Part shown: one piece after another, positions 10,016 to 22,441 of the stretch | How positions within the stretch are numbered: position 1 is the stretch's first letter | Layout of the letters: each line of letters opens with the position of its first letter | NCBI GenBank assembly: GCA_946811695.1 | Contig: OX328124.1 | Location: 57,160,549-57,224,548, forward strand | Source: Gonocerus acuteangulatus | Taxonomy: Eukaryota; Arthropoda; Insecta; Hemiptera; Coreidae | Length of the DNA: 64,000 nt | Direction of reading: 5' to 3' | Program-made: the position numbers and the translations under genes | Notes under the pieces: generated by a model | Told to the model about the DNA's origin: nothing | Database searches by the model: none | What the model saw: the letters and a program-made list of their open reading frames with translations, nothing else

Positions 10016-12247
10016 TTGTCTGTTCGCTCTGTAGCTCCTAGACGAATGGTCCGATTTTGATGAAATTTGGTACAAAAATCTTTTGTCTAATTTGAAAGGT
10101 CAAGTTCGTTAACCAGCAAAATCCGCCCACTGGAAGATGGCGTTTGGGGCGAAATTCGCGCAAAAAAAATCGTAACGCTTACGTTTTTGAGTTCATAAGC
10201 TTGTAAGTACTCGTTTTATATGCTTCTTGGGCTAGGAAAACGAATGAAACCATTTTCAAGGCGATAGCTTTAACCGTTTTCGAGAAAATTGGAAAAATAT
10301 TTTTTGAATACCGTTATTTGGTTTCGGTACTTATAATCATGGGATTCAGTTGAAACATTTTCTGCATATTCTACTTTCATTAAAACTAATTTGTTGAAAT
10401 TTTGGTTACGTTTGGAGTTAAGGAAGGGTTAGAATAAAATATTTTATTAACAGACATAAAAAGTTTTGGTAACTTTGTATACTTTCCTTAATATCTCGAA
10501 AAAGATTGAGAATCCTGGTAAACGGAAGAATACCATTAGAAAGCTTAATAAATGTTCTACAAAAAAGTTTCTAATGAAAGTTTTGATTAGGCGATGTCAA
10601 TCGGAGAAATACGTGCTTAAACTTTGAAGTAATTGAGCTCGTTTATTTGAACGGTTCTTTTTGGTTTTTTTTGTTATTTCTTGTTATTTTTTCATTGCTT
10701 ATAGTTGGATAATGTATTTGACAATAAAACAGATTAATTAAAATAAGAAAAACAATTCATTGCTGGAAATATATCAGACTGTAAGGTATGAAATGTCAGT
10801 TTTGGATTTGCCGATTTCCTTCAAATGACTTGAAACTGTCGAGGCTCCAACTCCGAGTTCTTTGGCATGTTCCCTAGTGTTTGTAATTGCTTATAGTAGT
10901 CAAATGTATTTGTCAATAAAACAGAATACGTATAATTAGAAACAATATTCAACTTCACACAGGTTAGATACTATGAGGGAATAGAGAGTCCTTTCTCTGC
11001 CTGTAGGAACAAAAGGTCCACAGAAACATGTACCTGCTAGGAGTTAATCCTCAAGAGTTGTAAATATACCCCAGGTATCTGCCGACACAAATACAAAGCC
11101 TAGTTTGGTTTTGGTACTTACAATCATGGGATTCAGTTGAAACATTTTTTGCATGTTTGAATTTCATCAAAACTAACACGTTAAACTTTTGGTTACGTTT
11201 GGAGTTAAGGAAGTGTTAGAATAAAATATTTTATGAATAAACATGAAAAGTTTTGGGAACTTCGTTTACTTTCATTAATATCTCGAACGCTGTTGGGAAA
11301 TTTTGATAAGTGGATAGGAACTATTTGAAATCTTTCTAAATTCTCTACAAAAAAGAACTGAAACAATTTTTGATTAGGTGATGTCGATCGAAGAAATAAG
11401 TGCTTAAAACTTCAAATACGTCTGTTTAGCTCTTATGAACGGTTTTTTGTCGTTCTTTTCGTAATTTTTGTCTCTTTCCCTTAGTTTTTTATTGATTTTT
11501 ATTTTTGTAATTTCTTATGTTAGGAAAATGTATTTGTGTGTAAAACAGGATAGGTAAAATGAGACCAATTTTCTGTTGCTAGAAATAATGAAAAGTTTTG
11601 GGAACTTCGTATACTTTCATTAATATCTCGAAAACGGTTGAAAATCTTGGGAAGCGAAAGGTTACCATTCGAAAGCTCAATAAATGGTCTAAAAAAAAGG
11701 TTTTGAAGAAAGTTTTGAATAAGCGATGTCAATCGGAGAAATAAGTGCTTAAACTTTGAAGTAATTGATTCCATTTATTCGAACGGTTCTTTTTGTCTGT
11801 TTTTATTCCTTGTTATTTTTTAATTGCTTAAATTTGGATAATGTATTTGACAATAAAACAGATTAAGTAAAATAAGAAAAACAATTCATTGTTAGAAATA
11901 TAGCTTGCCAAGAGAAAGAGATTCGATGACGTCTTTTGAATATTTTCAATTGACATTATTCGGTTGGTTTTTTATTTTATTTTTTAATTAATTGTAGAAT
12001 TATTACTATAGTAGACGAACACAAGAAAAGTTGGAAAATTTTGATATTATTCAATGCACTGAAACGTACTAAATAGGTATTTTTAGAAGAGGATTCTGGG
12101 GTCTGGCGGACCCGACCAGGTAAAATCATAACGCCCTTTGAACAAAGGCCGAACCACATATTATCTGTTTCTATTCTAAGCTTTTCAAATGACAAAAGGG
12201 ATATCAACGGAACCGCGCTAAGATGATGCAGTTTCTGCGAGTCGGAC
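9741..12247 (+). mobile_element. HINE-A copy a (innermost level), internally duplicated
   Basis: It begins AGCGCGGTTCCTCCCTC, with a 10-bp stem hairpin (GTTCCTCCCT / AGGGAGGAAC), then (TA)n and the common body ('ggtccgattttgatgaaatt' at about 10048). It ends GGAACCGCGCTAAGATGATG, hairpin, GTCGGAC, then T residues. The first 13 bases including the flanking TT are the inverse of GGAACCGCGCTAA. At about 2.5 kb it is longer than copy f (1.6 kb) because the 'ggagttaaggaag...ataagtgctta' module recurs near 10420, 11200 and 11590. Confidence 0.85.
9877..10013. repeat. (TA)n microsatellite of HINE-A copy a
   Basis: About 135 bp of TA at the fixed internal position typical of this family. Confidence 0.95.
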
Positions 12248-14218
12248 TTTTATTAAGCGCAGCGAGTAACAGGAGGGGGATCTGGAACTCTAAATTGTTA
12301 GTCTCCCCACTTTGTTAAAATTAAAAAGGAAATTTTGCTACTTATTTTTGCTAGTTCTTGCGTTTGCTCTCTGATTACAGTTACAATCGTTCTCATTTCT
12401 TTGGCACTGCATTCATTGTAGAAAAGTAAACAATTCATATGTGATTCTTAATAACTAAATCCATTACTTTATACTTCTTACAGCCGTTTCCGGGACATTG
12501 ATAAACCCGGGTGGACCACAGACAAGAGACAAATACCGGGACGTATGGCAAGCATATATATATATGTCTGTTCGCTACAAAATATCTCTACAAAAATGGT
12601 TCTTGGGACATTTTTGATGGGGTGATGTCAATCAGAGAAATAACTTCGAAAGCGTTTCTATTGTTCTTATGTAGGGGGGGGGGCGTCGGTTTGTTTATCT
12701 CACTTTTTAATTGATTGTTTTAAATTTACATTATCAGTAAAATTAGTCTTTTCGTAAAAGGAAGCAAGAAAATGAGAAACTTAGTGTTTTCACAGGTTGA
12801 TCGTGGTGGCGCCGTAAACATACTTCTGTTTGAGATTTTATTTTATATTCTTAACGGTACATCAAAACCTACCAATAACTGAATGTATCCTTAACTTATG
12901 GCACTAGAGATATGAGGGGAACTGCGCTAAGATGACGCAGTTCGCGCTCCTGATGTCTCAAAAATGGTCCGATTTTGATGAAATTTGGTACAAAAATATT
13001 TTTCTTAATTTGAAAGGTCGAATTCGTAAACCAGCAGAATCTGTTAGCCGGAAGATGGTTTTTGGAGCAAAATTCGCGCGAAAAAAATCGTAACGTTCAC
13101 GTTTTCGAGTTCATATTCTTGCAGGTACTCGTTTTATAGATTTCTTAACGTAGAACAACGAATAAAACCATTTTAAAGTAATATCTGTCCTCGTTTTAAG
13201 AAACATTAAAACACCTCGTTTTCCAAAGTAATTTTCAGTTTGGGTACTCATAAACGATTAATTTAGTTGAAACTTGGTCCAGACGTTTGATATTCATCTA
13301 AACTAAGGTAGATTTTTGGTTCCGTTTGGAGTTAAGGAAGTACAAGAAATAATATTTCATTAACAGACTTGAAAGGTTTTGGGATTTTGGTATATCTTAT
13401 ATTTCTCGTAAACGGAGGGAAATCGTGGTAAGTGGAAGGTGGAAATTCGAAGTTCACTAAATTCCTTACAAAAAAGGTTCAGATGTAATTTTTGATGGAG
13501 CGATGTCAATCCGAGAAATAGATGCTTCAAACTTCAAAATTGTGAGTTTTTTTTTTTCAACAGGTTTTTGTCACTTACCAAACGTTTTAATTGTTTGTTG
13601 TTTTTTTAATCTCATTTAATAGTAACATTAATATTTTAATAAAATAAGGTATGAAAATGAGAAACGTATTGGTAATAGTGTTTCCCTTGGCAAACCTTGA
13701 GAAGGTAGGGGGAGTCATTTCCGCTTAGAATACTATCAGTTTAAATCTTCTTTCTCTTTGAGATTCATTTTATATTTTTCACGAAAGATCAAAACCTACC
13801 AACAACTGCTTCTACTACTTAGCTAATGACACTAGGGATATGAACGGAACCGCGCTAAGATGACGCAGTTCCTGCGAGTCAGACTTTCGTTTTTCTCTTC
13901 AATTAGAGGTTTTCAAAATATCTCCGACAAAAGCTGGATTTATTTTTTGAGTTAAATACCATTTTTATATACCTAACATTATTTTATTTTCCAATCAAAT
14001 AGCACAACACACAAGCGTTTGCTCGAAGAGAAGGTAAGCCAAAAATGGCGGCAGGTTACCACGCTGTACACTCGCTGTTTTCCTACCCTAACCCACCCGC
14101 TACACCCTGTGGTCCAGTATTGCCAACGAAATCGGCGCGCCGACTGACTGGGCTCGGCGGCGGCGCGCCACTCAAAACCCGGCGTGGCGTAGCGGCGCCG
14201 GCGCGGCGCGCATGTCTA

Positions 14219-14226
14219 ACAGGTGC
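14219..14226 (+). repeat. 8-bp target-site duplication (right)
   Basis: ACAGGTGC, identical to 9362-9369. Confidence 0.85.
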
Positions 14227-14434
14227 TAATGACCGTAGCAGTAGATGCACCGGGAGAGAAAAAAAAAATGATTTTGTATAGTATTTTCTAATTCATTAAA
14301 TTTTATTTTAATGTCCGTTTTCTTACAGACACACACATTTTGTAGGACAGATAATGTCTAGACAATCAACTCCTTTTTAGCAGGGATAGAGGTTTTTTTT
14401 TAAAAATACTACGCATCTATATCTTGGTCATTAC

Positions 14435-14545
14435 CTCCGTGCTATCTATAGGTTGCCACAGACATCCATTAAATTCCGCAAGATTAGCGGGCCTATAGAT
14501 GAAAGAACTTCTACTGCAAGTGGGTATCGAACCCACGTCTCTTAC
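14435..14545 (-). mobile_element. SINE-like tRNA-derived fragment
   Basis: On the minus strand a B-box-like GTGGGTTCGATACCC (about 14520-14535) is followed by a body that ends with 'ggcaacctatagatagc', similar to the 'aacctgtagatag' phrase of the 5S SINE and SINE-L. The A-box half is not recognisable. Confidence 0.5.
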
Positions 14546-14609
14546 TTTTTTCTAAAGAAAAAACATCATCGCTCCTGAGAATCGAATACGAGGAAAATCT
14601 TAGAGTGCG

Positions 14610-14845
14610 TTTACATCTGAAACTTCTCGGAAATGTATCTCAAGTGTTGATTATAGTAATTATGATAATTATCTATTGGGCACCAGAGGTATATTTTCTG
14701 TGAGAAGTGTCTGGTCTAAACGGACCCTTATTACTCGTGATAGAAATATATATCTCAGAAATAAATTGTCCACAGTTTACATTAGTCACAATTAGGGTCT
14801 GACATAAATATCCTACAATAACTATCAGATGTAAACGCACCCTTA
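14610..14845. mobile_element. MITE with GTGCGTTTACATCTGA TIR
   Basis: The left end 'agagtgcgtttacatctga' and the right end 'tcagatgtaaacgcaccctt' are inverted copies about 235 bp apart. An internal 'gtctaaacggaccctta' echoes the TIR. The type resembles hAT-like MITEs, but I could not define a clean target duplication. Confidence 0.7.
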
Positions 14846-15563
14846 AGCATGTTAACTTTAGATTTATTTTAATTCTGGAGTTTAATGAATAGAAACAGTA
14901 AATTTATAAAAAAAATGAGAAACTATTCTGTCCTTAATTAAACGTCTACACTAGTTATACACTAGAATGGAGGAAAAATGTAAAATGTGAAACTCTCTTT
15001 CTCTCAAGAAGCTATTTTAGCATAAATCCGCGGGGAGTAGAGCTACATACAAACAGATGACGCCATTCAAATCCTTCTTCCCTTTTAATAGAAGACGTCC
15101 GGAACTAAAGTAAGGGGAAAATGAAGTATTAAGAAAAGGAAGCTCGGATAGGAAAAAGGATTGCGTTCAGTGATTACACTCAGCTATGAATTATGAAAGC
15201 GAGAGAGAAAGAGAACAAATTGCTTCCTCTCCCTCTCCTCGGCGTTCTTATCGCATGGCTTCTATTGGGCACTGGCGTAATGGCCTCAGAGAGAAACGAG
15301 AGATAGGGGAAATCGAAGAGAAGAAAAGAGATAGCGAGTGGAGGCAGAGTGAGATAGTCTCCTTTCTTTATATTTTTGTACCTTGTACTTTCTTTACTTT
15401 TTCAAGGACTTCATACAAAAAGTAAAAAATGCATAATTCGGGAAAACGATATTCCCAGAAAAAGATCCGAGATTATATTACTTGTTGTCTTTGAACTATA
15501 ATTTTATTAAATAAACTGTAAGTACAGTAAAATATAAAAAAATATTAAATGAAACACTTTTTT
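14846..15563. other. Unassigned DNA with purine-rich patch
   Basis: No gene recognised. A GA-rich patch lies at 15190-15220 and again around 15285-15345. The reading frame across it (15186-15425) has low-complexity composition and no known motif. Confidence 0.5.
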
Positions 15564-15785
15564 TCATATCGTCCCTACCATGTCAAACTATCGAATATGC
15601 AAATGGGAGAAAACTAGAGAACGAGGTCTTATTCGATACTTTATTTAAGGCATTAAAGGCTATTCTAAAGGGGTTAGAGTTGTGGCAGTGTTCGACAAGC
15701 CGTATCGTCCACAATCGAAGAGCCAAGTCTCGAATCTGGAAAACAAGATTTTGCATATTTGATAGTTTGACATGGGTGGAGTAAA
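15564..15785. mobile_element. MITE F1, copy 1
   Basis: The left end 'catatcgtccctaccatg' + 'tcaaactatcgaatatgc' is repeated inverted at the right end ('gcatatttgatagtttgacatg'). The core 'ggcattaaaggctattctaaa' is shared with the partial copy at 31779-31920, which keeps the right TIR through 'gggacgatatg'. Confidence 0.75.
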
Positions 15786-16147
15786 CGTTACCTGTATAAA
15801 ATATATGTTTTAATTAAAAAAACTAACCAGACTGGTGGCCATATTTTTATATTTTCTTTCCTCGTAGGAAAAGTAGCTATATTTCATTCTAAACTAATAA
15901 ACATGTAATCTGAAGATCCACAAAATGGTACAGGAAGGAAATTTGGTTTATTCCTTAAATAAAAAAAAAATGAAATACATTGAACATTGAAACAGGCTTA
16001 TGAGTTCACACCAAAGTGATTGGCTCTTTATTTGATAAGAAAGCTATCAATTATAAAATACACAGATTAATTAAATATAAATAAAAAAAAGTAAATACAA
16101 ACAAAGAACAGTATGTAATTCGGATGCTAAGAAAAAAAAAAAAACAT
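15786..16147. other. Unassigned AT-rich DNA
   Basis: No gene or repeat boundary seen. Several A-runs occur. Confidence 0.5.
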
Positions 16148-16749
16148 CAGGGTGTCCCGTAAATGTCTAGTCATATTGTAGGAGGTGATAGAGGACTCTT
16201 AGGGGAACAAAAAGTGTCATGTGACGATTTTCCGAATTCTCACACATAAGGGAGAAAAAGTCGTTTTATTGTTTTTTCGAGACAAACGTGGTTTTTAGAA
16301 GAATAATCGTTGTAGCTCCGTCCCAGGTGGTTCTACTAGAACGGGAGTGAAACCAATCGAAAGCTGAGTAAAGTAAGCTGACTAGTTGATAAGATAGACA
16401 TACTTAAATTCATTTAGTTTTACGTTTACTCCCAACTACTCTTATAGTAAATTTACTCAGCTTTCGATTGGTTTCACTTCCTTTCTAGTAGAATCACCTG
16501 GGACGAAGCTACAAAGATTATCCTTTTTTTATTTACCTATTTATTTATAAATGCATAACAGAGATATCCTCATATCCCTTCTTATTAAGGTTATTCTTTT
16601 AAAAACCACGTATGTCTCGAAAAGACAATAAAACGACGTTTTCTCCCTTATGTGTGAAAATTCGGAAAATCGTCACGTGACACTTTTTGTTCCCCTAAGG
16701 GTCCTCTATCACCTCCTACAATATGACTAGACATTTACGGGACACCCTG
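16148..16749. mobile_element. Foldback element FB, copy 2
   Basis: It has the same termini as 532-1610 (CAGGGTGTCCCGTAAATG and its inverse) with arms of about 240-250 bp and almost no loop. The right arm is interrupted by about 70 bp of unrelated sequence (about 16521-16591) between 'gattatcc' and 'ggttattctt'. It is an internal-deletion form of the longer copy. Confidence 0.85.
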
Positions 16750-18199
16750 TATATTTATAAGTTTGGATGTGTAGAGAAAATAGTTGGGAATCAATTTTGA
16801 TTTTAATGAAAAATAAATTCCAATAAATTAAAAAAGTCGTAATTACTTCCGTACTGTTTTAAATAATATTTCAATATTACGTGGAATAGAATATTATTTA
16901 AGTATATTTATATTAAATATTTTATAAGTGTATTATTGCTTTGTGTAACAGATCAAATGTAAGCCAATTAGTAAGTCGATGCCTTCTGTTTCTCGGCAGT
17001 CTTTAATAAGTGTTTAAGTGGTAGTGGATCATTAATCAGTGTAAAATTTTCCAGCCAGTTTGCCACTTGTTGATTATGTGCCTCTTTATAATATTGTGTA
17101 TACTATGTTTAGTCATTTTATTGATATATTCAGTTGTTCATACCGTTGCTAATTTTGCTTCATTGTCTGGAACAAAAATTCTTCGACATAATTTTTTCGT
17201 GTGCAGGTGTCACTACCAAGGTTACGTGATTGTGTCATGTATCAGATAGATAATAATTCATAATAGAAATTGATACTGAAAAGTGTCTGTTAAACTCACG
17301 ATTTATTTCCTCAAGTTTGCAAACTAACTTCTTCAAAGAGCCATTTTATCTATCCCTTATTAAGTTTCCACTTATATAAGTTTCATTTAAGATTATTACA
17401 CCACATTAATTCGGTCTTCTATTTTTTATAATTAATGGTCTGTAGATGCGGATAAAGTTTTAGATACGGGCTGAGAGAGTGGACAAGAGGTAGGACGGGA
17501 AGTTGGCCTATTTAGAGCTTAAAAAGGGCTCTAAATCTTGCCGCCTTTCACAAGGACAGAAGTAATTAAAAAATCTCTGAAAGAACGTACTTTATATTTT
17601 GAAAAAGGGCTCTGAATAGTAATGAAATTCCACTGATACATTGCCACTTGAAATTTTCTCTCGCAAAACTGCAGTCAACTGGAATCGTTTGAAAATTACA
17701 TTCATTCAAAGCGAACAATATTTTTTTTAGTTATTAAGAGTTGTAGAAATCGGAAAACAAGGAAGCCAGAAAATTTACTTATAATTATTATTCATTTGTC
17801 CTCTATAATCTCGACTGTTGTTTTTCTGAATTGTGAAGATCATTCTCTTAATATTAGCAATAGCTCAATTCTTCATTTCTTAAAACTGCGGACGTTTCTG
17901 TATTAAAATATTCAAAACATAAACAAACTATCAGTTGTCAAAAGAACATAAAGATGTCCAAATCAAGTGCCTGACGACGTTTGCCGTCCTGTTTAATAAA
18001 CATTGATTTATTATTACAACAAATTTAACTCTTAGTTGGGAGCGTGTACTACGTATAGATCCTTGTGAGATAGTAACATAGATATCATATTCAGCTAAAT
18101 CTGCTGCCATGACGTTTTTCTCAAGAAGGTCCTTAATTATTTAAATTAATTTGACATGATGTGATAAATATGAAACACGAAAGGTTAATGTCAAAGCCA
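16750..18199. other. Unassigned AT-rich DNA
   Basis: The short frame at 17067-17249 is hydrophobic but has no supporting context. Nothing else recognised. Confidence 0.5.
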
Positions 18200-18600
18200 T
18201 CAAATTCTAAAGCAGTAGGAAAGGGGTTTAATCCAAGGGCTGGTGAGATCTTTACTGGCGCACAGCCATCCGTCTAGATCTGGTGCAGCAAACACCCGCA
18301 GCTTTGTGCAGCTCCGTACGCCAACAAGGATCGTAGCATCGAGTGCAACAACACCTTTCCAGAGGTGCTCTGGTCTCTCACGTCTTCTGTTGCCACGAAG
18401 TATCACTTCTTTCTTGGAATGCTGGCATGATCGATACGAGCTGCATGATCAGCCAATTTCTGTCTTGGACAACACAGATACGCCTCGTACAACTCAACAA
18501 TTGTTCTTCTCTTGCATATCTCGCCAGAGCAGACTCCTCCTAAAATGTATGTTAGTATCCTTCTTTTATGAATTACGAGTGCCTGCTGACTCATAAATAG
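18200..18600 (-). other. Possible decayed coding segment, unidentified
   Basis: Composition rises in GC here. The minus strand has two overlapping open frames (18403-18594 and 18200-18406) that could be one coding segment broken by a frameshift. The first includes LGGVCSGEICKRRTIVELYE and ends in RKK before a stop; the second has ILRGNRRRERPEHLWKG. I recognise no family. It may be a transposon or gene remnant; short overlapping frames on both strands make chance also possible. Confidence 0.25.
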
Positions 18601-19374
18601 GCCACGTCTCTGAGCATTTAGTCAACACTCAACGCATGCGGGATTGACCTGTTCATCGACCTACTTCTAGATAACTAGATAGACGGAACTCAAGTAAACA
18701 GATCATAAAACTAAGTCGATTTTAATACTAGATATACTTTAGATAAGGCGAATTCGTATTATTATCTAATAATCCTCGGTTACTGGAAAGTTTGGGGCCC
18801 TTAGAAAATTGGGTAAAATATGCGAAAATTTGCTATACTAATTCCGACATAGTTACTAAGTGTATTTTAGCAGTTCAATCAATCAGTTTTTAATTTAGTT
18901 TATTCTGACAGTATGGATACAACAATAAGGGGTATGTAGATACTATTTATGCACTTATTTGATTTAGATTACTGGACTACAAAATATATGCTATTTGAAA
19001 CAAAGGTATTTTGAAAAAAAGGGAGAAATAAAAAAGTATTTTCGCACCGTATTTAGTTCCCAAAGCTCCCAACGTTCTTGGAATTCCCAGGTTTTAAAAG
19101 ACAATGTATATTTTTCTATTTTAAGCCTGTTTGAAATCTATAAACAAATGGTCTTATGTAACGTTCTACTCATAAGTCAATGTCTTTTACTATTTTAATG
19201 TAAGTATGTAGATAAATCTCAACCTTTCTGTGAGTTAGTCCAAGCTCTGTCCCTCCTAGTAAGTGATTCGATTCATAATGTATAGTTGATTGCCAATATG
19301 CTAGTCGGTGACCAAGCACTCATTGTTTTGTCAATAAGGGATTAATTAAATGCGACTACTGTAAAAACGATGGA
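18601..19374. other. Unassigned AT-rich DNA
   Basis: No gene, RNA or repeat boundary recognised. Confidence 0.5.
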
Positions 19375-19580
19375 CCTTAAGGCATTTATCGGGTCTATTG
19401 TCGGAAGGCTGACATTACTAGGACGATGGAAGGGAGGGGAGGGGGGCTAAAAAGGGCGTTATAATGAGGGGAGCTGTCTTAGCGGGATCGTCTTAATCGA
19501 CTTACTCTCCTCCAGAAAGGTTAGACCTTGCATGAAATCAATAACTAAACAGCCTTTCTGCTTTATACTAGAAAATTTAC
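19375..19580 (+). repeat. Repeat J, copy 1
   Basis: Collinear with 21600-21805 at low identity: 'ctattgt..ctgacatt', 'gcgttataatgaggggagct..cttagcgggat', 'aaaggttaga'. Boundaries are approximate and the class is unknown. Confidence 0.5.
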
Positions 19581-19724
19581 TTTGTTCTTCTTTTCCACAA
19601 GATAATTAGATTTAGGACCACAACTGAACATCCAAAAAGGGAATGTACAAAAAGATTATTATTGAAAAATTTGGAAATAATTATTCCAATGTAGTTCATG
19701 ATTTTAGTGCAATACCTACTTCTC

Positions 19725-19862
19725 TTTACAGGGAGGGACTCACATAGAGGGAGGGAGGAAACACCCTCTATCACGTTGACCTCAAAACGCAATATGGAAG
19801 TGCCATTTATAAAATGTCATGATTTAGAAAACGGTGGTTCAAATTTGCGTTCTTATGTATAC

Positions 19863-19904
<42 letters not shown>

Positions 19905-19905
19905 G
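19725..19905 (+). mobile_element. HINE-A-like 5' end fragment with (TA)n
   Basis: It contains 'gttgacctcaaaacgcaat..ggaagtgcc', 'aaacggtggttcaaatttg' and then TA repeats (19863-19902), as in the 5' part of HINE-A copy e at 33548. The body after the microsatellite is missing; SINE-L follows instead. Confidence 0.7.
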
Positions 19906-19914
19906 TACGGAGAC

Positions 19915-20060
19915 CCGGTGACCGTGAGCGTTAAGGCGTGAGCACTTAACACTCCTTGCGAAAGGGTCGTGGGTTCGATTCCCAATAAGGGTGGTGGCTT
20001 TTGTTTAGAAATCAAAGGCATCAGCCCTATCCTGACGAGAAAAGGGTGGGATCATAACTA
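19915..20060 (+). mobile_element. SINE-L (leucine/serine tRNA-like head)
   Basis: The head 'gacccggtgaccgtgagcg' has an A-box-like start, a long variable-arm region and a B-box GGGTTCGATTCCC at about 19971. The spacing suits a tRNA with a long variable arm (Leu or Ser type). The body continues 'ccctatcctgacgagaaaag'. Partial copies lie at 9115, 49585, 52011 and 53603. It is inserted at the end of a HINE TA array. Confidence 0.75.
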
Positions 20061-21599
20061 TACATGCATGAATACATATACTTTTTCGTTTATAAATGTG
20101 TAACACATTTATCTGTGGTATACATTTTTTAATACTGAATGTTTTATGGTATTATTATAATTATTACTTACTCCGTCCATTTTTTATTAGCGCACCGACG
20201 AAGGCTTGAATTTAAAGCCAAAACATTAGAATCAAAGTCTTGTTTTCATTTTAAAATATTAGCCTAATCTACTATTATTACATAACACCGACCATCTCCA
20301 AACTGGCTCAATATTTTGTAACAGTAGATATATTTCCTCCCTTATTAAATTGTATAACACCTATGCAGGTATTATTTGATTTATATTAATGAATTTCCTG
20401 TAAATTAAACGTTAACATATTAAAAGCGAATTTATAATTTACTCTTTTAATTAAAATGATTCGCTTCTTGGGTTACTAGTTATTCTGGTGTATTTTCCTT
20501 TTCCTCCCTCATCAAATCATATCAACCCCATCGTAACCCTTACCAGTATGATATTAATTTCCAAATTAAAATATATAAACATACCTTTAATAAACTAATG
20601 GTCAGATTAAGAATGTCGACACTATTAAACAGGTGAGATTACAAATAATAGGCATATACATTTTCAATTTACAAATGTGTTTTATATATAAGCCTCTTGA
20701 TTTTTTTTCTCTCTCTTAATTTAATTTGATCATTGATCCTTGAGGAAGGAATTTCTGAAAATATCACTGATAAAATCTCTTTTTATTTTCTTGAAAGCGA
20801 GACTGAAACCCTCGTCGATAAACCTAAAGCCTTTTTTCAACAATTATTAAATTAATGTTATTAATATAATCCTATATGGTGCAAAATGTGTTCTTGTAGT
20901 TCAAATATTTAGATGAATTGAAACGGTATTTATTTATTTAATATTTGCTAATATTTTAGATGAAATATTTAATAATGGCTGGAGTCCAAAAGAGAAATAT
21001 ATATGTGGTTGGAACAATTCTTTGACATTCACTGATGCATGAGAATTTCTAATATAGTTAAGTATCAGCAGTATTAGAATATTTCAATTATTCTCTATTA
21101 TTAACTTTTTTTTTCTTTTTAACCCCTCATTTAAAGAATCAACATAAGTCCTAAAATAAAAAAAATGTTGAAAAATAACTATGAACCCTTTTCTTTAAAA
21201 TATGAATTTTGTTATCGTATTTTAAGAACTTCGCCACTAATCCACGAAATTTCGGTAATACCAATTGCAAAATAACAGAATATTAGAAGTATAAAAATTG
21301 AGTAAATACAAATAAAAAGACAAATAATTCAATAATATTCATTTCAAAACACTAAGACGAAAATTAATCAAAGTATTTATCGCGGGAAGATTTGCTTAAA
21401 AAGGAGATGAGTTTTAGAGAAAAGGGGGCGTTATAAGGAACACTAAGAAACAACTTCATTTCTTCGTCTTATTGGGGTCTTTCTTTTCTCTCATGTCTCC
21501 TACTGCCCTCGAAGCAAAATGTTTTAGAAGGAATGTTAAACACTTAAAAGGGCACCAGAAAAAGGGGAACCTGTTGAAAGTTGATCGTAAATGAATAGG
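20061..21599. other. Unassigned AT-rich DNA
   Basis: The stretch near 20195-20235 ('accgacgaaggc..aaagccaaaac') resembles the 'cgaaacg' tail phrases of Penelope-like elements, but nothing around it supports one. No gene seen. Confidence 0.45.
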
Positions 21600-21805
21600 C
21601 TTAGATAAAAAGAAATGAAAATGAGACATTTAAAGGGCCTATTGTAAAAGTCTGACATTCCAAAAGAACAAAGATCCCTACTTGAGACAAGGAAATGGCA
21701 TTGTTATAAATGAGGATACACCTTAGCTGGGATTTTCTTAAACGACTGATGTCGATATAGAAAAGGTTAGAGCAAGCGTTGAATCGATTCAACTCCTAGA
21801 AGCCA
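21600..21805 (+). repeat. Repeat J, copy 2
   Basis: Diverged partner of 19375-19580; the same order of short conserved blocks, ending 'aaaggttagagc..gaatc'. Confidence 0.5.
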
Positions 21806-21979
21806 GCTGTTGATACCCGCAGCACTGCCCAACAAGAATGAAATATTGATTTGAGAGAATTACTGATGATCTCATCCAGAATTCTTTTTGGACAAATGTA
21901 ATTAATATTTTAAACTAATTATAGGTGGGAGAAAAAAAGTTGAATTAAAATAAAACAGTATTAGTACGAGATCCGGCTG

Positions 21980-21982
<3 letters not shown>

Positions 21983-22037
<55 letters not shown>
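21983..22037. repeat. (TA)n microsatellite
   Basis: Pure TA bounded by CGATA and TATCG, so the whole tract is palindromic. Confidence 0.95.
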
Positions 22038-22039
<2 letters not shown>

Positions 22040-22340
22040 TCATTATTTTCTATTTACGAGTACATTTTTCTACTAATTACCACCACATTCTCCCTACACT
22101 TGAAGTCTTTAAATGTATTCACGCAGTTTTGGCTTTGTATTTGGGTCCGCCGGAGTAAAGTATTCTGCAACAGACCCAAAATCGTCCCGACGCACGCTAT
22201 ATTTATGTAAATTTAAACAATAATAAAAAAAAAATCGTTTAGAGCCTTCTGCCCAAATTCAGGTACATAAATAGGCTTTAGGTCCACCCGATAAACCTAT
22301 TTAATGTACTCTATAACATAAAGTCTCATTTTTCGTAAAT

Positions 22341-22421
22341 GGCCACTGCGCATGCGCGAAATCCTCTGTGCATGCGCGAAAGCCACTGCGCTTACGCGAA
22401 CGCCACTGCGCATGCGCGGAT
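22341..22421 (+). repeat. Four tandem 20-bp units with NRF1-like sites
   Basis: Four units of about 20 bp (consensus GCCACTGCGCATGCGCGAA). The first and fourth carry a perfect TGCGCATGCGCG palindromic core, the second has one change and the third two. TGCGCATGCGCA is the known NRF1 (Drosophila Ewg) binding consensus. The array lies inside repeat E; other E copies have one or two sites. Confidence 0.75.
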
Positions 22422-22441
22422 GCCATGTACCAAAAATAATT

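Noticed and set aside
14045..14281. 78-codon frame
   Set aside because: Lies in the GC-rich subterminal region of the TIR element and crosses its end and target duplication.
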